From NCBI RefSeq assembly GCF_009696315.1, contig NZ_VUMG01000002.1, positions 558,001-622,000 of the forward strand: 64,000 nucleotides of DNA. The letters run 5' to 3'. Within the stretch, counting starts at the first letter, position 1. Each line of letters opens with the position of its first letter. Both the position numbers and the translations under genes were made by a program. Below, in pieces: positions 18,699 through 28,093 of the stretch. Below the pieces are notes generated by a model, which was not told where the DNA came from, ran no database searches, and saw only the letters and a program-made list of their open reading frames with translations. This stretch comes from Cutibacterium porci. GTDB taxonomy: Bacteria; Actinomycetota; Actinomycetes; Propionibacteriales; Propionibacteriaceae.

Positions 18699-18713
18699 AG
18701 GTGCTGGGCACCT
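18699..18713. terminator. Possible short hairpin between convergent menF and lipase gene
   Basis: AGGTGC and GCACCT flank a 3-nt loop, giving a 6-bp stem that touches the lipase stop codon. Its place between convergent genes suggests termination, but the stem is short and there is no T-run. Confidence 0.3.
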
Positions 18714-19885
18714 CACTTGTTATGGTCATTGATCCACGACAGCACCATATCTATCGGCTGATCCTTGACAGTCTCATTGAACACCTCGTGCATAAGCCCC
18801 TTCCAGAACACGGCCTTCTTATCCTTGGAACCGATGGCATTAAGCCAGTTAACGTCAGCGTAGGACGGAGCGAGACCATCAGCCTGGCCGTGCATGATAA
18901 GAGTCGGATCCTTGAAATCACGCGCATTGAAAGTGTTGTAGAGCTGCCCAACAACCATCTGAGTGAGTAAGCCCTGAGTGGCATACCGGTTATTGAGGGG
19001 ATCATTCATCATCTGCTGTTCCACCTCTGGATCGGTGCACACACCGTTCCGCATAGCGCCGGGCACAAGAACCAGTGTATTTGGGTACTTAATTAACGCA
19101 GACGCCGCTAGTGATGGGTGATCGAATCCGCGAGGGTCTTTGATAACTTGAGGAAGGAGCGAGCTCTTCACGGACGTGATCTGGTCTAGTGGAAGGAGCT
19201 GTGACACCGTTGGCTTTGCATGCTGCTCGGCTGGGGTGAGGTTCTTGGCCGTCACGACCTCAGGCTGCTCGACGTCTTTGCCGAACGGGTTCATGAAAAT
19301 ACCGCCGGCATTTGAAACAATCCCGTCGACCTCACCGGGGTACGTGATTCCAAAGGATTGGACAGCCATAGCGCCCATCGAATGCCCAACGAGGAAAACC
19401 TTTTTGCCAGGGTTTTGTTGCTTAGCCCGACCAACAAGCTCGTGGACGTCAGAGACGACAGAGCTCCAGTTATCGAGATGACCACGAGGAACCACGTTGT
19501 CAACGTAGGGTCGGGCACTGCGACCATGACCACGGTGATCGAGGCGATAAACGCTGTAGTTCGCGTCATTGAACCGCTTAGTGATGTAGTCGTAACGCCC
19601 CAGGTGTTCACCGGCACCAGGAACCACAACGATGACGCCCTTGGGATCGGCGACAGCGTCAGTCTTGGTGAAAATTTTAGTGCCCCACCGGTCAGTTGAG
19701 GTCATGTAGTTCGTCGTCGTCACCACGCTCGGCGCGCTTGACGCAACCGGGGCATGAGTCGGCACCGGAGCGGCCTGTGCACAGATACTTAGACCGCTGA
19801 AGGCGGTAACCCCAGCAACAAGACCCGCGGTCATCCGCATCCGAAAACTGTGCGCCCCGCCACGTTGCATCTTCTGTTCTGACAT
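18713..19885 (-). CDS. Secreted alpha/beta-hydrolase (monoacylglycerol lipase/lysophospholipase-like)
   Basis: 390 residues with a signal peptide (residues about 15-42, a hydrophobic run ending ICAQAA). The Ser-nucleophile elbow is GHSMG (FLVGHSMGAMAVQ). The catalytic Asp is probably in IMHGQADGLAPS and the His in WKGLMHEVFNE. LDHRGHGRSARPYVD is typical of the monoglyceride-lipase group (Hydrolase_4). It probably releases fatty acids or acts on lysophospholipids outside the cell, fitting a lipid-rich niche; that is inference. ATG 19885 is preceded by AAAGGGGG; the longer frame to 19945 is unlikely. Confidence 0.88.
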   Translation of the reverse strand: MSEQKMQRGGAHSFRMRMTAGLVAGVTAFSGLSICAQAAPVPTHAPVASSAPSVVTTTNYMTSTDRWGTKIFTKTDAVADPKGVIVVVPGAGEHLGRYDYITKRFNDANYSVYRLDHRGHGRSARPYVDNVVPRGHLDNWSSVVSDVHELVGRAKQQNPGKKVFLVGHSMGAMAVQSFGITYPGEVDGIVSNAGGIFMNPFGKDVEQPEVVTAKNLTPAEQHAKPTVSQLLPLDQITSVKSSLLPQVIKDPRGFDHPSLAASALIKYPNTLVLVPGAMRNGVCTDPEVEQQMMNDPLNNRYATQGLLTQMVVGQLYNTFNARDFKDPTLIMHGQADGLAPSYADVNWLNAIGSKDKKAVFWKGLMHEVFNETVKDQPIDMVLSWINDHNK

Positions 19886-19989
19886 CAGCAAGCCCCCTTT
19901 GGCTTCTATTGATCTCGACGTCGAGATCCATCCAGTAGTCGTCACCCTAGAGGTCGAAGGGTCACATCAGCCGCAGCGCGTGAGCTATT

Positions 19990-20005
19990 TGTGCGTCAGT
20001 GCACA
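19990..20005. promoter_or_regulatory. Palindromic CRP/GlxR-like site upstream of the lipase gene
   Basis: TGTGC-GTCAGT-GCACA is symmetrical with the CRP spacing (5-6-5) but differs from TGTGA/TCACA at one base per arm. It is about 105 bp upstream of the lipase start. Nearby are further TGCA-containing words (GTGCATACGG, GATGTGCATC), so another regulator is possible. Confidence 0.4.
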
Positions 20006-20069
20006 CCAGTGCATACGGAATACTAACAACGCGCACTGATGTGCATCATGTGCTCGCAACAATCACGGG

Positions 20070-21659
20070 TCATACCGCAGGCAGAGATACCTCGACGACA
20101 CTTCTGCCACGGATCGGCTCAGCCAGCAGGCGACGCATCTCATTAACCGTATCGTTACGATCGCGCATCGTTACGGTGCAATGGCGCGCACCGAGCCCAA
20201 CAGCCAGGGCTGAAATATCTAGACGCTGCGGGGTAAGAAACATCCTCTCTAGGACAGGGCGAGGCGCAGCTGAATGCTCCAGGCCTCCAAAGATCGCACC
20301 CCCGTGGTCGTCGAGAACAATAACCTGTACGTCGACGTCATCGTCATTGTCGCCTCTGAGCAGCGCCATGGCGTCATGGGCGAAGGTGAGATCACCGACG
20401 ACCACCCTGACTGGACGTCGACCGCCGATCGCAAGCCCAATTCCGGTGCTCACCGTTCCATCGATACCAGCCAGCCCACGGTTTGCCACTGCGCAGGCAG
20501 GCTCAGGCCCTGGCACCGCACCAATGTCGAAGGCCCGGATAACGTCGGAAGCCCCGATGACAAGCTGCGGAGCGTTCGCACAGACTGACGCCTGCCAAAT
20601 GACGTCGCACATTTCCTGCTTATATGTACGGTCAGTCGGCTGATCGGCATCCAGCCAGCACGGCAACCAGGATTCATCAATCGTGACGTCGGTCAGACTG
20701 ACTGGGCCTACTACTACCCGCGCGTCGCCAGCAACGTCGGTCCACCGTGCCCGGTGTGTGACAACCGTCACTCCGGGGCGCGCTAGCAGCCGCGACACCG
20801 GACGTGAGAGGGTCGGATGCCCCAGCACGAGTATCCCGTCGATTCGATCAGCCACCGCGCTGCCCAAGACCGCCTGGTAATTGGTCAGGGCATGCGAGCC
20901 AGCCCGAGCACCCGATGTGGGTTCGGCCAGCAGAGGCCATCCGCCTTGTTCGGCCAGCTCCCGGGCATCTGGCCCGGCACCGTCTCCGGCCACCACGACG
21001 GTATGCGACGGCATGGATAGTGGCGTCGCGTGCTCGGCTTCATCCCGGCTACGATCGGCTCCGTAGAGCTCGATTCGGTGATGTGACAGGCGAGTGGGCT
21101 GCCACGAATCGTCCGGTACCAATGGATCCCGGAAACCAACGTTGACATGAACCGGACCAGGATCACGGGTCAGAACCCCAGTCGCAGCACTCACGGCACG
21201 CAGCACAAGAGAGTCGAGGCGCGTATCAGGGGGGAAACCAGCTGGGATTTGGGCATCGAATCGAGATGCAGACCCGAAAATCCCCGCCTGCAACGTCGTC
21301 TGGTTAGCCCCGGTATGCCACATTTCATGCGGTCGGTCAGCTGATACCACGATCAGTGGTACCCCGGCGGCATCCGCCTCAAGCACAGCTGGGTGAAGAT
21401 TGGCTACAGCCGTACCAGACGTTGTTACCACTGCAGCTGGATGCGATAAACCCAAAGCCTTCGACAAGCCTAAAGCGACGAACGCAGCCGACCGCTCGTC
21501 CAGACGTACCTGAACCCGCAGCCATCCAGCAGCCTCGGCATCAGCCAACGCATACCCAATAGGGGCATCTCGGGATCCTGAGCAATACACGACATGCTCG
21601 ACCCCAGACCTGCCGAGAGCACTCACCAGGCGTCGGGCCACTGCTGTAGAGGGGTTCAC
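20070..21659 (-). CDS. menD: 2-succinyl-5-enolpyruvyl-6-hydroxy-3-cyclohexene-1-carboxylate synthase
   Basis: A 529-residue ThDP-dependent enzyme. The N-terminal part has the MenD signature [14 protein letters not shown] (about residue 25), [15 protein letters not shown] with the catalytic Glu for ThDP, and [16 protein letters not shown]. The C-terminal ThDP-binding region is [16 protein letters not shown]...[17 protein letters not shown] (GDL to N/D). It joins 2-oxoglutarate to isochorismate in menaquinone synthesis. It starts at GTG one base after the menC stop. Confidence 0.94.
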   Translation of the reverse strand: MNPSTAVARRLVSALGRSGVEHVVYCSGSRDAPIGYALADAEAAGWLRVQVRLDERSAAFVALGLSKALGLSHPAAVVTTSGTAVANLHPAVLEADAAGVPLIVVSADRPHEMWHTGANQTTLQAGIFGSASRFDAQIPAGFPPDTRLDSLVLRAVSAATGVLTRDPGPVHVNVGFRDPLVPDDSWQPTRLSHHRIELYGADRSRDEAEHATPLSMPSHTVVVAGDGAGPDARELAEQGGWPLLAEPTSGARAGSHALTNYQAVLGSAVADRIDGILVLGHPTLSRPVSRLLARPGVTVVTHRARWTDVAGDARVVVGPVSLTDVTIDESWLPCWLDADQPTDRTYKQEMCDVIWQASVCANAPQLVIGASDVIRAFDIGAVPGPEPACAVANRGLAGIDGTVSTGIGLAIGGRRPVRVVVGDLTFAHDAMALLRGDNDDDVDVQVIVLDDHGGAIFGGLEHSAAPRPVLERMFLTPQRLDISALAVGLGARHCTVTMRDRNDTVNEMRRLLAEPIRGRSVVEVSLPAV

Positions 21660-21660
21660 C

Positions 21661-22662
21661 TCAGCTCCGTTCTACGAGGGCGGCTACCGTGAGACCCAGA
21701 CGCTGTGCCCACCTCGGACACAGATCCGCATCCGGCTCCTCGATCTCGACGTCAACCTCCCCGCGCCGGGGGACAAGGTAGCCGTCAACTGGCAGGAGCG
21801 GCGAGGCGCTGACGTCACCGTGAAAAAGACGAATCGTACCTAACCCGCAGGCATGGTCAAGGGCCGGTAAGGCTGCCGCCAAGTGAGTTGCCAGGCCAAT
21901 ACCGACACTGGTGTCCAAAGCTGAGGAGACGACGACTGGTAACCCAGCTGCGTCAATAACCTCAAGGGCTCGGGAGAGTCCGGCCAACGGCTGAGCCTTG
22001 ATGACGAGGAGATCAGCAGCGCCAGCACGTGCCACCGCGAGTGGGTCTTCAGCCCTACGTACGGACTCGTCGGCCGCCACTGGAACGGTGACCTTACGCC
22101 TCACCTGAGCCAGCTCCGCCACGCTTGCACAGGGTTGCTCGACATATTCCAGCCCCTCGGCGGCGGCGTCGAGCTCGGTAATAGCTCGGACCGCTGTCGA
22201 AACATCCCAGGCGGCGTTGGCGTCCACCCGAATGGCTCCGTCTGGCATGGCCTCGCGCACTGCGGCGACCCGCTGGCAGTCCTCCCGCAAATCGCTACGC
22301 GGATCAGCAACTTTAACCTTAGCCGTCTTGCAGGCTGACTCAGCGGCCATCGTCCGGGCACGGTCAGTGTCGACAACAGGAATCGTGACGTTGATCGGTA
22401 CCCGATCTCGTCGCGGCGCTGGCAGGCGTTGCGTGGCACCCTCGATGCCTGCACGCAACCACGCCGCCGACTCGACAGGGTCGTAGTCCCAAAACGGCGA
22501 CCACTCCCCCCAGCCTTCGGGACCGTGGAGGAGGGTTCCCTCCCGCACCTCAATGCCACGAAACCTCACCGTCAAGGGCACAGTGAATGCGACAATCTGG
22601 TCGATACCACGATCGGCCAGCAGACGCGGAACATCTAACCGGTACGCCCTGAGGCCGTTCAC
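21661..22662 (-). CDS. menC: o-Succinylbenzoate synthase
   Basis: 333 residues of the enolase superfamily. Expected features are present: [18 protein letters not shown] (catalytic Lys in KxK), [14 protein letters not shown] (metal Asp), [10 protein letters not shown] (metal Glu), VAADESVRR (metal Asp/Glu) and [14 protein letters not shown] (second catalytic Lys). It dehydrates SHCHC to o-succinylbenzoate. The GTG at 22662 overlaps the lepA stop (GTGA); a later start near IVAFTVPL is possible, since related proteins often begin there. Confidence 0.92.
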   Translation of the reverse strand: MNGLRAYRLDVPRLLADRGIDQIVAFTVPLTVRFRGIEVREGTLLHGPEGWGEWSPFWDYDPVESAAWLRAGIEGATQRLPAPRRDRVPINVTIPVVDTDRARTMAAESACKTAKVKVADPRSDLREDCQRVAAVREAMPDGAIRVDANAAWDVSTAVRAITELDAAAEGLEYVEQPCASVAELAQVRRKVTVPVAADESVRRAEDPLAVARAGAADLLVIKAQPLAGLSRALEVIDAAGLPVVVSSALDTSVGIGLATHLAAALPALDHACGLGTIRLFHGDVSASPLLPVDGYLVPRRGEVDVEIEEPDADLCPRWAQRLGLTVAALVERS

Positions 22663-24494
22663 TTCTTCTCCGTCGACTCTCCGGTACGCAGCGCAGCCAC
22701 GAAGGCTTCCTGAGGCACCTCCACCGAGCCGACGACCTTCATACGTTTTTTACCAGCTTTCTGTTTCTCGAGCAGCTTGCGTTTGCGGGAAATGTCACCG
22801 CCGTAACACTTGGCCAACACGTCCTTACGAACGGCGCGAATAGTCTCGCGGGCGATAACCCGCGCACCAATGGCAGCCTGGATCGGTACCTCGAATTGCT
22901 GGCGCGGGATGAGTTCCTTGAGTTTGGCGGCCATCGCGACACCGTAGGAATAAGACTTGTCGCGGTGGACGATCGAGCTTAGTGCGTCCACCGGATCTCC
23001 ATTGAGCAAAATATCGACCTTGACAAGATCGGCGGCCTGCTCACCGGCCTCGTGATAGTCCAGCGAGGCATACCCCTTCGTTCGAGACTTGAGCTGGTCA
23101 AAGAAGTCAAACACAATCTCTGAGAGCGGCAGACAGTAGCGGATCTCCACCCGATCAGACGACAAATAATCCAATCCCTGCTGAACACCACGACGCTGCT
23201 GGCACAACTCAAGGATGGTGCCAATGTAGTCGGCCGGGCTCAAAATGGTGGCATCAACGATAGGCTCACGCACCTCGGCGATCCGCCCACTCGTCGGGTA
23301 TTCCGACGGGTTTGTGACCGTCACAGTCGATCCGTCTTCCATAAGGACGTGGTGAACAACCGAGGGAGCCGTGGAGATAAGGTCAAGGTCAAACTCGCGT
23401 TCCAGACGCTCGCGCACGATCTCCATATGCAACAGCCCAAGGAATCCCACTCGAAAACCAAATCCCAAGGCCGTCGACGTTTCCGGCTCATACACCAAGG
23501 CCGCATCATTGAGCTGCAATTTGTCAAGGGCGTCACGCAGCTCAGGGAAATCCTTGGCATCAATCGGGAAGAGCCCCGAGTACACCATCGGCTTGGGGTG
23601 CTGATAACCGCCGAGGTCCTTTTCAGAGGGCTTAGACGCATTGGTGACGGTATCACCGACCCGGGATTGTCGAACGTCTTTGACCCCGGTGATGAGGTAG
23701 CCAACCTCCCCTACCGACAGCCCCTCAGCAGACACCATTTCTGGGGAAATGACGCCGATTTCGAGCACTTCATGGGCTGCGCCGGTGCTCATCATCAAGA
23801 TCTTTTCACGGTGACGCAGGGCACCGTCAACGACGCGGACATATGTGACGACACCGCGATAGGTGTCGTAGACAGAGTCAAAAATAAGGGCTCGGGCGGG
23901 CGCGTCCGCCACCCCTTTGGGGGCTGGCACTTTAGCGACGATTGTGTCGAGCAACTCGTCAACGCCATCGCCGGTCTTCGCTGAAACTCGCAGCACCTCG
24001 GATTCGTCGCATCCGATGATTCCAGCAATCTCGGCAGCATGACGATCTGGCTCAGCCCCCGGCAGGTCTATTTTGTTAAGTACCGGGATGATCTCCAGAT
24101 CAGCTTCCAGAGCCAGATATAAATTAGCCAGTGTCTGCGCCTCGATACCCTGGGCAGCGTCAACGAGCAAAATTGCTCCTTCGCAGGCCTGCAGGGACCT
24201 CGACACCTCATAGGAGAAGTCAACGTGACCAGGGGTGTCGATCATATTGAGAAGGTAAGTGACGCCGTCGACCTCCCACGGCATCCGCACCGCCTGGGAC
24301 TTGATGGTAATTCCGCGTTCCCGTTCAATATCCATGCGGTCCAAGTACTGAGCGCGAGCGCTGCGCTCGTCAAGGACTCCCGTAATTTGCAACATCCGAT
24401 CGGCCAGGGTCGACTTGCCGTGATCAATATGCGCAATGATGCAGAAGTTCCGGATGATGGCCGGATCTGTACTGCCAGGCTGAGGCGCGGACAT
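22659..24494 (-). CDS. lepA: Elongation factor 4 (back-translocating GTPase LepA)
   Basis: 611 residues, normal for LepA. GTPase motifs: [15 protein letters not shown] (G1), [10 protein letters not shown] (G2), DTPGHVDF (G3), NKIDLPGAE (G4) and [12 protein letters not shown] (G5). The LepA-specific C-terminal domain ends in [19 protein letters not shown], a hallmark region. It acts on stalled or mistranslocated ribosomes. It is the first gene of a - strand run lepA-menC-menD with overlapping start/stop signals. Confidence 0.97.
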   Translation of the reverse strand: MSAPQPGSTDPAIIRNFCIIAHIDHGKSTLADRMLQITGVLDERSARAQYLDRMDIERERGITIKSQAVRMPWEVDGVTYLLNMIDTPGHVDFSYEVSRSLQACEGAILLVDAAQGIEAQTLANLYLALEADLEIIPVLNKIDLPGAEPDRHAAEIAGIIGCDESEVLRVSAKTGDGVDELLDTIVAKVPAPKGVADAPARALIFDSVYDTYRGVVTYVRVVDGALRHREKILMMSTGAAHEVLEIGVISPEMVSAEGLSVGEVGYLITGVKDVRQSRVGDTVTNASKPSEKDLGGYQHPKPMVYSGLFPIDAKDFPELRDALDKLQLNDAALVYEPETSTALGFGFRVGFLGLLHMEIVRERLEREFDLDLISTAPSVVHHVLMEDGSTVTVTNPSEYPTSGRIAEVREPIVDATILSPADYIGTILELCQQRRGVQQGLDYLSSDRVEIRYCLPLSEIVFDFFDQLKSRTKGYASLDYHEAGEQAADLVKVDILLNGDPVDALSSIVHRDKSYSYGVAMAAKLKELIPRQQFEVPIQAAIGARVIARETIRAVRKDVLAKCYGGDISRKRKLLEKQKAGKKRMKVVGSVEVPQEAFVAALRTGESTEKK

Positions 24495-24644
24495 CTGCTC
24501 CCTTATCGACGATGGTGCCGGAGGTTCCCGGCTCAGCTTTCAGTCTCTCACGCGTCAACGACACCGTGCTTTCAGTGACGACTCACTCAGCCGAGACCAC
24601 CATCAATTCTCTCGGCGTAACCGCAACCCGGCTAGGCTCGCATC

Positions 24645-26552
24645 ATGGTCACCGACGACACCACCGGACGCGTGAGCCTCGATCCATCCACCCAGCAATC
24701 CTTCGACCTGCGCTGGGAGCATTATCTACCAGATCTGTGGATCGGGCTGAGTAAAGTTTACGGCGACCGCGCCGATGAAACTCTGCAGAGAATCTGCGCC
24801 ATACTGCTCCGACGGTGCGCCGAACGTCCCGATGATCTCAAGCGCCTCGACGAAGCCCGCCTGTTAGAGCCCGACTGGCTCCAACAGGAGACCATGATTG
24901 GTTACACCATCTATACCGACCATTTCTCCGGCACGCTTAATGGCATAACGGATCACCTCGACCATCTTTCAGAGATGGGTGTGCGCTATCTGCACCTCAT
25001 GCCAATACTGCAACCTCGTCAAGGCATCAACGATGGCGGCTACGCCGTCGCGGACCATCACAGTATTCGCGCAGATCTGGGAACCATGGACGACCTAGCC
25101 AACCTCACGGCTGTCCTCCGCGCCCATGGCATATCCCTCGCTATAGACCTCACCGTCAACCACGTGGCGGCCGAACATGAATGGGCCCAATTAGCTAGGG
25201 AGGGCCAACAGAAATACCGCGACTATTTTCATATTCTGTCAACCCACGATGAGGTTAACGCCTGGGAAAAGAACCTCCCAGAGACGTTTCCGGAGTTTTC
25301 CCGTGGGAACTTCACGTGGGACGATGACTGCCAGGGATGGGTATGGACAACCTTCAATGATTTTCAGTGGGACCTCAACTGGGCTAACCCGGACGTTTTC
25401 TGCGAATTCCTCGACGTCATGTGTGTCCTGGCAAATCGCGGGGTTGAGGTCTTCCGCCTCGACGCCATCGCTTTCATCTGGAAGACATTCGGCACCACTT
25501 GCCAAAACCTTCCGCAAGTCCACGACATTACCCAGTCCCTGCGTCAGGCGATGCGGGTCGTTGCCCCCTCCGTCGCCTTTGCAGCCGCAACGCTTTCTGG
25601 CCCCGATGATCTCGTGGCATATTTTGGACGCGGACGTCACTGGGGAAAGACCTGCGAGGTGTCCTACCACAACACCCTCATGGTGCAATTGTGGAATGCC
25701 CTAGCTACCCGCGACGTCAGCCTCATGGAAACAACCTTGAGTCGGATCCCCGACAAGCCATCGACGGCAACATGGGCCAGCTACATTCGCTGCCATGATG
25801 ACATCGAATGGACTATCGACGATGCCCGTGAAATCGGCCTCGACCCCGTTTCCCACCGGAGGTTCCTTTCCGACTTTTATTCCGGACACGCCCCGGGATC
25901 ATTTGCTCGCGGTCTGATCTTTCACAACAATCCCGTGACAGGCGAATCCCGGATTAGTGGGTCCTTAGCGAGCCTGGCCGGGCTGGAATTGGCGCTGGAG
26001 GCCGATGACCCGGCTGAGGTTGACGCCGCCATTGCCCGGATTGTCATGCTGCAGACCGCGGTCCTCGGATATGGCGGAGTACCGCTGATCTGGATGGGCG
26101 ACGAGGTCGGGATACTCAACGGTGAGTGGCAGCACGACCCCGACCATGCTGACGACAACCGCTGGGTCCATCGACCCCTCATGGACTGGTCGATGGTCGA
26201 GCAGGCCCATGCGGAACCGCACAGCATCCCGGGCCGCATATGGAGCGGGGTCAGGCGGGCGATTAATGCTAGGCGTCGCAGCCCGGAATTCCATGCCTCC
26301 GTCGAGACGGTGATCCTGCCGTCACCCAACCAAAAAGTCATGATGTGGGGGCGTCCGCATCCGCAGGGCCGCATGATTGAACTGTATAACGTCAGTGAGC
26401 ACGAAGTGTGGTTCCCGATGGAGGCCTTGCGCTCGGAGCTCGCTGACGTCGTCACCGAGGTGCTGAGCGGGTTTGAGTATGACCTCACTCCTATGAATCT
26501 GCGGCTCGGCCCCTATCAGTGCCTATGGCTTAGCGACAGATCTCAGGACTAG
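24645..26552 (+). CDS. Amylosucrase-like GH13 protein with altered acid/base position
   Basis: 635 residues that align along their whole length with Neisseria amylosucrase as I recall it: N-terminal helical domain, YLHLMPILQPRQG, NDGGYAVADHHSI, VNHVAAEHEWA, WVWTTFNDFQWDLN, HDDIEWTI, and C-terminal domain ending LGPYQCLWL. Amylosucrase makes alpha-glucan from sucrose. The nucleophile Asp is kept (VFRLDAIAF, Asp273) and so is the transition-state His-Asp (His384, Asp385). At the acid/base position, where amylosucrase has [11 protein letters not shown], this protein reads AFAAATLSGPD, so the Glu becomes Ala315. It may be inactive, use another residue, or have a new role. It is monocistronic. Confidence 0.85.
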   Translation: MVTDDTTGRVSLDPSTQQSFDLRWEHYLPDLWIGLSKVYGDRADETLQRICAILLRRCAERPDDLKRLDEARLLEPDWLQQETMIGYTIYTDHFSGTLNGITDHLDHLSEMGVRYLHLMPILQPRQGINDGGYAVADHHSIRADLGTMDDLANLTAVLRAHGISLAIDLTVNHVAAEHEWAQLAREGQQKYRDYFHILSTHDEVNAWEKNLPETFPEFSRGNFTWDDDCQGWVWTTFNDFQWDLNWANPDVFCEFLDVMCVLANRGVEVFRLDAIAFIWKTFGTTCQNLPQVHDITQSLRQAMRVVAPSVAFAAATLSGPDDLVAYFGRGRHWGKTCEVSYHNTLMVQLWNALATRDVSLMETTLSRIPDKPSTATWASYIRCHDDIEWTIDDAREIGLDPVSHRRFLSDFYSGHAPGSFARGLIFHNNPVTGESRISGSLASLAGLELALEADDPAEVDAAIARIVMLQTAVLGYGGVPLIWMGDEVGILNGEWQHDPDHADDNRWVHRPLMDWSMVEQAHAEPHSIPGRIWSGVRRAINARRRSPEFHASVETVILPSPNQKVMMWGRPHPQGRMIELYNVSEHEVWFPMEALRSELADVVTEVLSGFEYDLTPMNLRLGPYQCLWLSDRSQD

Positions 26553-26672
26553 CCATGAACCACGGCTCAGCATCGGCTGATTTGGGACCAACCGTATTGA
26601 TTTGGTAGCGTGTTCTGTCGCGCCTGTCTGGCGCACTCCACGTACATCGACCAAGGAATCAGAGGCTGCCCA

Positions 26673-26939
26673 GTGCCGAACATTAAGTCGCAGATGAAGC
26701 GCGTGAAGACCAATGAGAAGTCGCGCCAGCGCAACAAGGCCGTCAAGTCCGCCCTGCGCACTTACGTGCGCAACTTCCGTCGCGCTGCCGAGGCCGGCGA
26801 CGTCGAAGCCGCTACTAAGGCTGCCAGGGTCGCTAACCGCCAGCTCGATAAGGCCGTGTCGAAGGGCGTCATTCACAAGAACCAGGCCGCTAATCGCAAG
26901 TCGGCTATTTCCAAGAAGCTCAACTCGCTAGCCGTCTGA
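26673..26939 (+). CDS. rpsT: Ribosomal protein S20
   Basis: 88 residues, very basic, with the family start [20 protein letters not shown] and end [13 protein letters not shown]. It binds 16S rRNA early in 30S assembly. The start is GTG 26673 (VPNIKSQ) with AGAGG upstream; the frame is open further upstream to 26610 but that part is not S20-like. A hairpin follows the gene. Confidence 0.97.
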   Translation: MPNIKSQMKRVKTNEKSRQRNKAVKSALRTYVRNFRRAAEAGDVEAATKAARVANRQLDKAVSKGVIHKNQAANRKSAISKKLNSLAV

Positions 26940-26976
26940 GCTTTTCGCTCCTCTGGAATCTCCGGAGGATGTACAT

Positions 26977-27008
26977 AGCGCCTCGATCCACTGGGTGGTC
27001 GGGGCGCT
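26977..27008. terminator. Terminator between rpsT and holA
   Basis: AGCGCC pairs with GGCGCT and the stem extends inward (CGAtCCAC with GTGGtCG) with small irregularities around a 3-nt loop. It lies between convergent rpsT (+) and holA (-). The remaining sequence to 27068 shows nothing else. Confidence 0.6.
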
Positions 27009-27068
27009 TGACGTGCATCCGATGACGACATTGGCATGCCCACAAGCCGATTCCAGGCAACTTTTCGC

Positions 27069-28073
27069 TCAGGTTTGGCGAGCCTCGTCGATGGCGATAA
27101 GCATCGACTCCAATGCATAGTTGGCGTCAACAGCAGCCCCCTTGACGGCAGCATCGCACGTGGTCACAAGCCGAATAGCCTTCGCGACGCCGGCCTTATT
27201 CCACGACCTACCCTGCCTATTGAGGGACTTTAGTTTCCATGGGGGTACGCCAATAGCCTGAGCGAGTTGCTTATCACCCATTCGTTGAGTTCGCATATCT
27301 AGATAGAGACCCAAAGATCGCAATCCGCGCGCCATCGCAGCCGTCACCGCAGCCGGTTGCACCCCAATCGACAATGCCCAGCGTAGGGTCTCCAACGCAT
27401 CGGGAAGTCTTCCTTCCAAACTGGCATCGGCCACATTAAACGACGAGATCTCCGCCCGTCCGCCGAAGTACGTCCTGACGGCATCGGCCCCAACCTGCCC
27501 GTTCGGGGAATCGCTAGCGAGCTGGTCGACAGCTGCGACCAGGGTACGCAGATCGTTGCCAAGGGCCTGGTGCAACGCGTTGACGGCGTCGCGATCCATA
27601 TCGAGATGGAGTCGACGGGCCTCCTTCGCGATGAAGTCTGGAATCGCTGCCGCCTTGAGGGCGTCAGCTTTGATGGTTTCCACCTTGGCCTTCGACAGCT
27701 TAGTCAACAGCCCTCTGCCTTTGGCACCACCCGGATGGACCAGGATAAGGCACAGAGTTTCCGGAGGATGAGCCGCAGTGACAGTGACAAGGTCAAACAG
27801 ATCCTTGTCAAGGTCAGACACAGCGTCGACGACGACGATCGTTGCCTGGCTAAACAGAGAGCCTCCAGTAGCCTCCACGAACCTGCCAGCGTCGACCTCC
27901 CGGCCTTCCAACGTGACGAGTTCGGCATCTGGATGCTCTCGACGAGCAGCCTTGACCCGGGCATCAACAGCCCTGTCCGATAACAGCGCCTCCGCGCCCT
28001 GGACTAGCAATGCCGTGCCGTAGACCGTTTTCACCCTTCCAAGAATGCCAGAGGACGACGTCACAATTGCCAC
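27069..28073 (-). CDS. holA: DNA polymerase III subunit delta
   Basis: 334 residues. Delta-subunit features: VKTVYGTALLVQGAEALLSDRAV, VVVVDAVSDLDKDLFD, CLILVHPGGAKGRGLL, IPDFIAKEARRLHLDMDRDA, and LRTLVAAVDQLASD. It is the wrench of the clamp loader that opens the sliding clamp. It lies opposite rpsT, the usual actinobacterial arrangement (comEA-comEC-holA-rpsT), here with a helicase gene between comEC and holA. The start is uncertain: GTG 28073 or a GTG 39 nt downstream (VKTVYG). Confidence 0.92.
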   Translation of the reverse strand: MAIVTSSSGILGRVKTVYGTALLVQGAEALLSDRAVDARVKAARREHPDAELVTLEGREVDAGRFVEATGGSLFSQATIVVVDAVSDLDKDLFDLVTVTAAHPPETLCLILVHPGGAKGRGLLTKLSKAKVETIKADALKAAAIPDFIAKEARRLHLDMDRDAVNALHQALGNDLRTLVAAVDQLASDSPNGQVGADAVRTYFGGRAEISSFNVADASLEGRLPDALETLRWALSIGVQPAAVTAAMARGLRSLGLYLDMRTQRMGDKQLAQAIGVPPWKLKSLNRQGRSWNKAGVAKAIRLVTTCDAAVKGAAVDANYALESMLIAIDEARQT

Positions 28074-28093
28074 GCTGTTCGTTCGTCAGGTTG

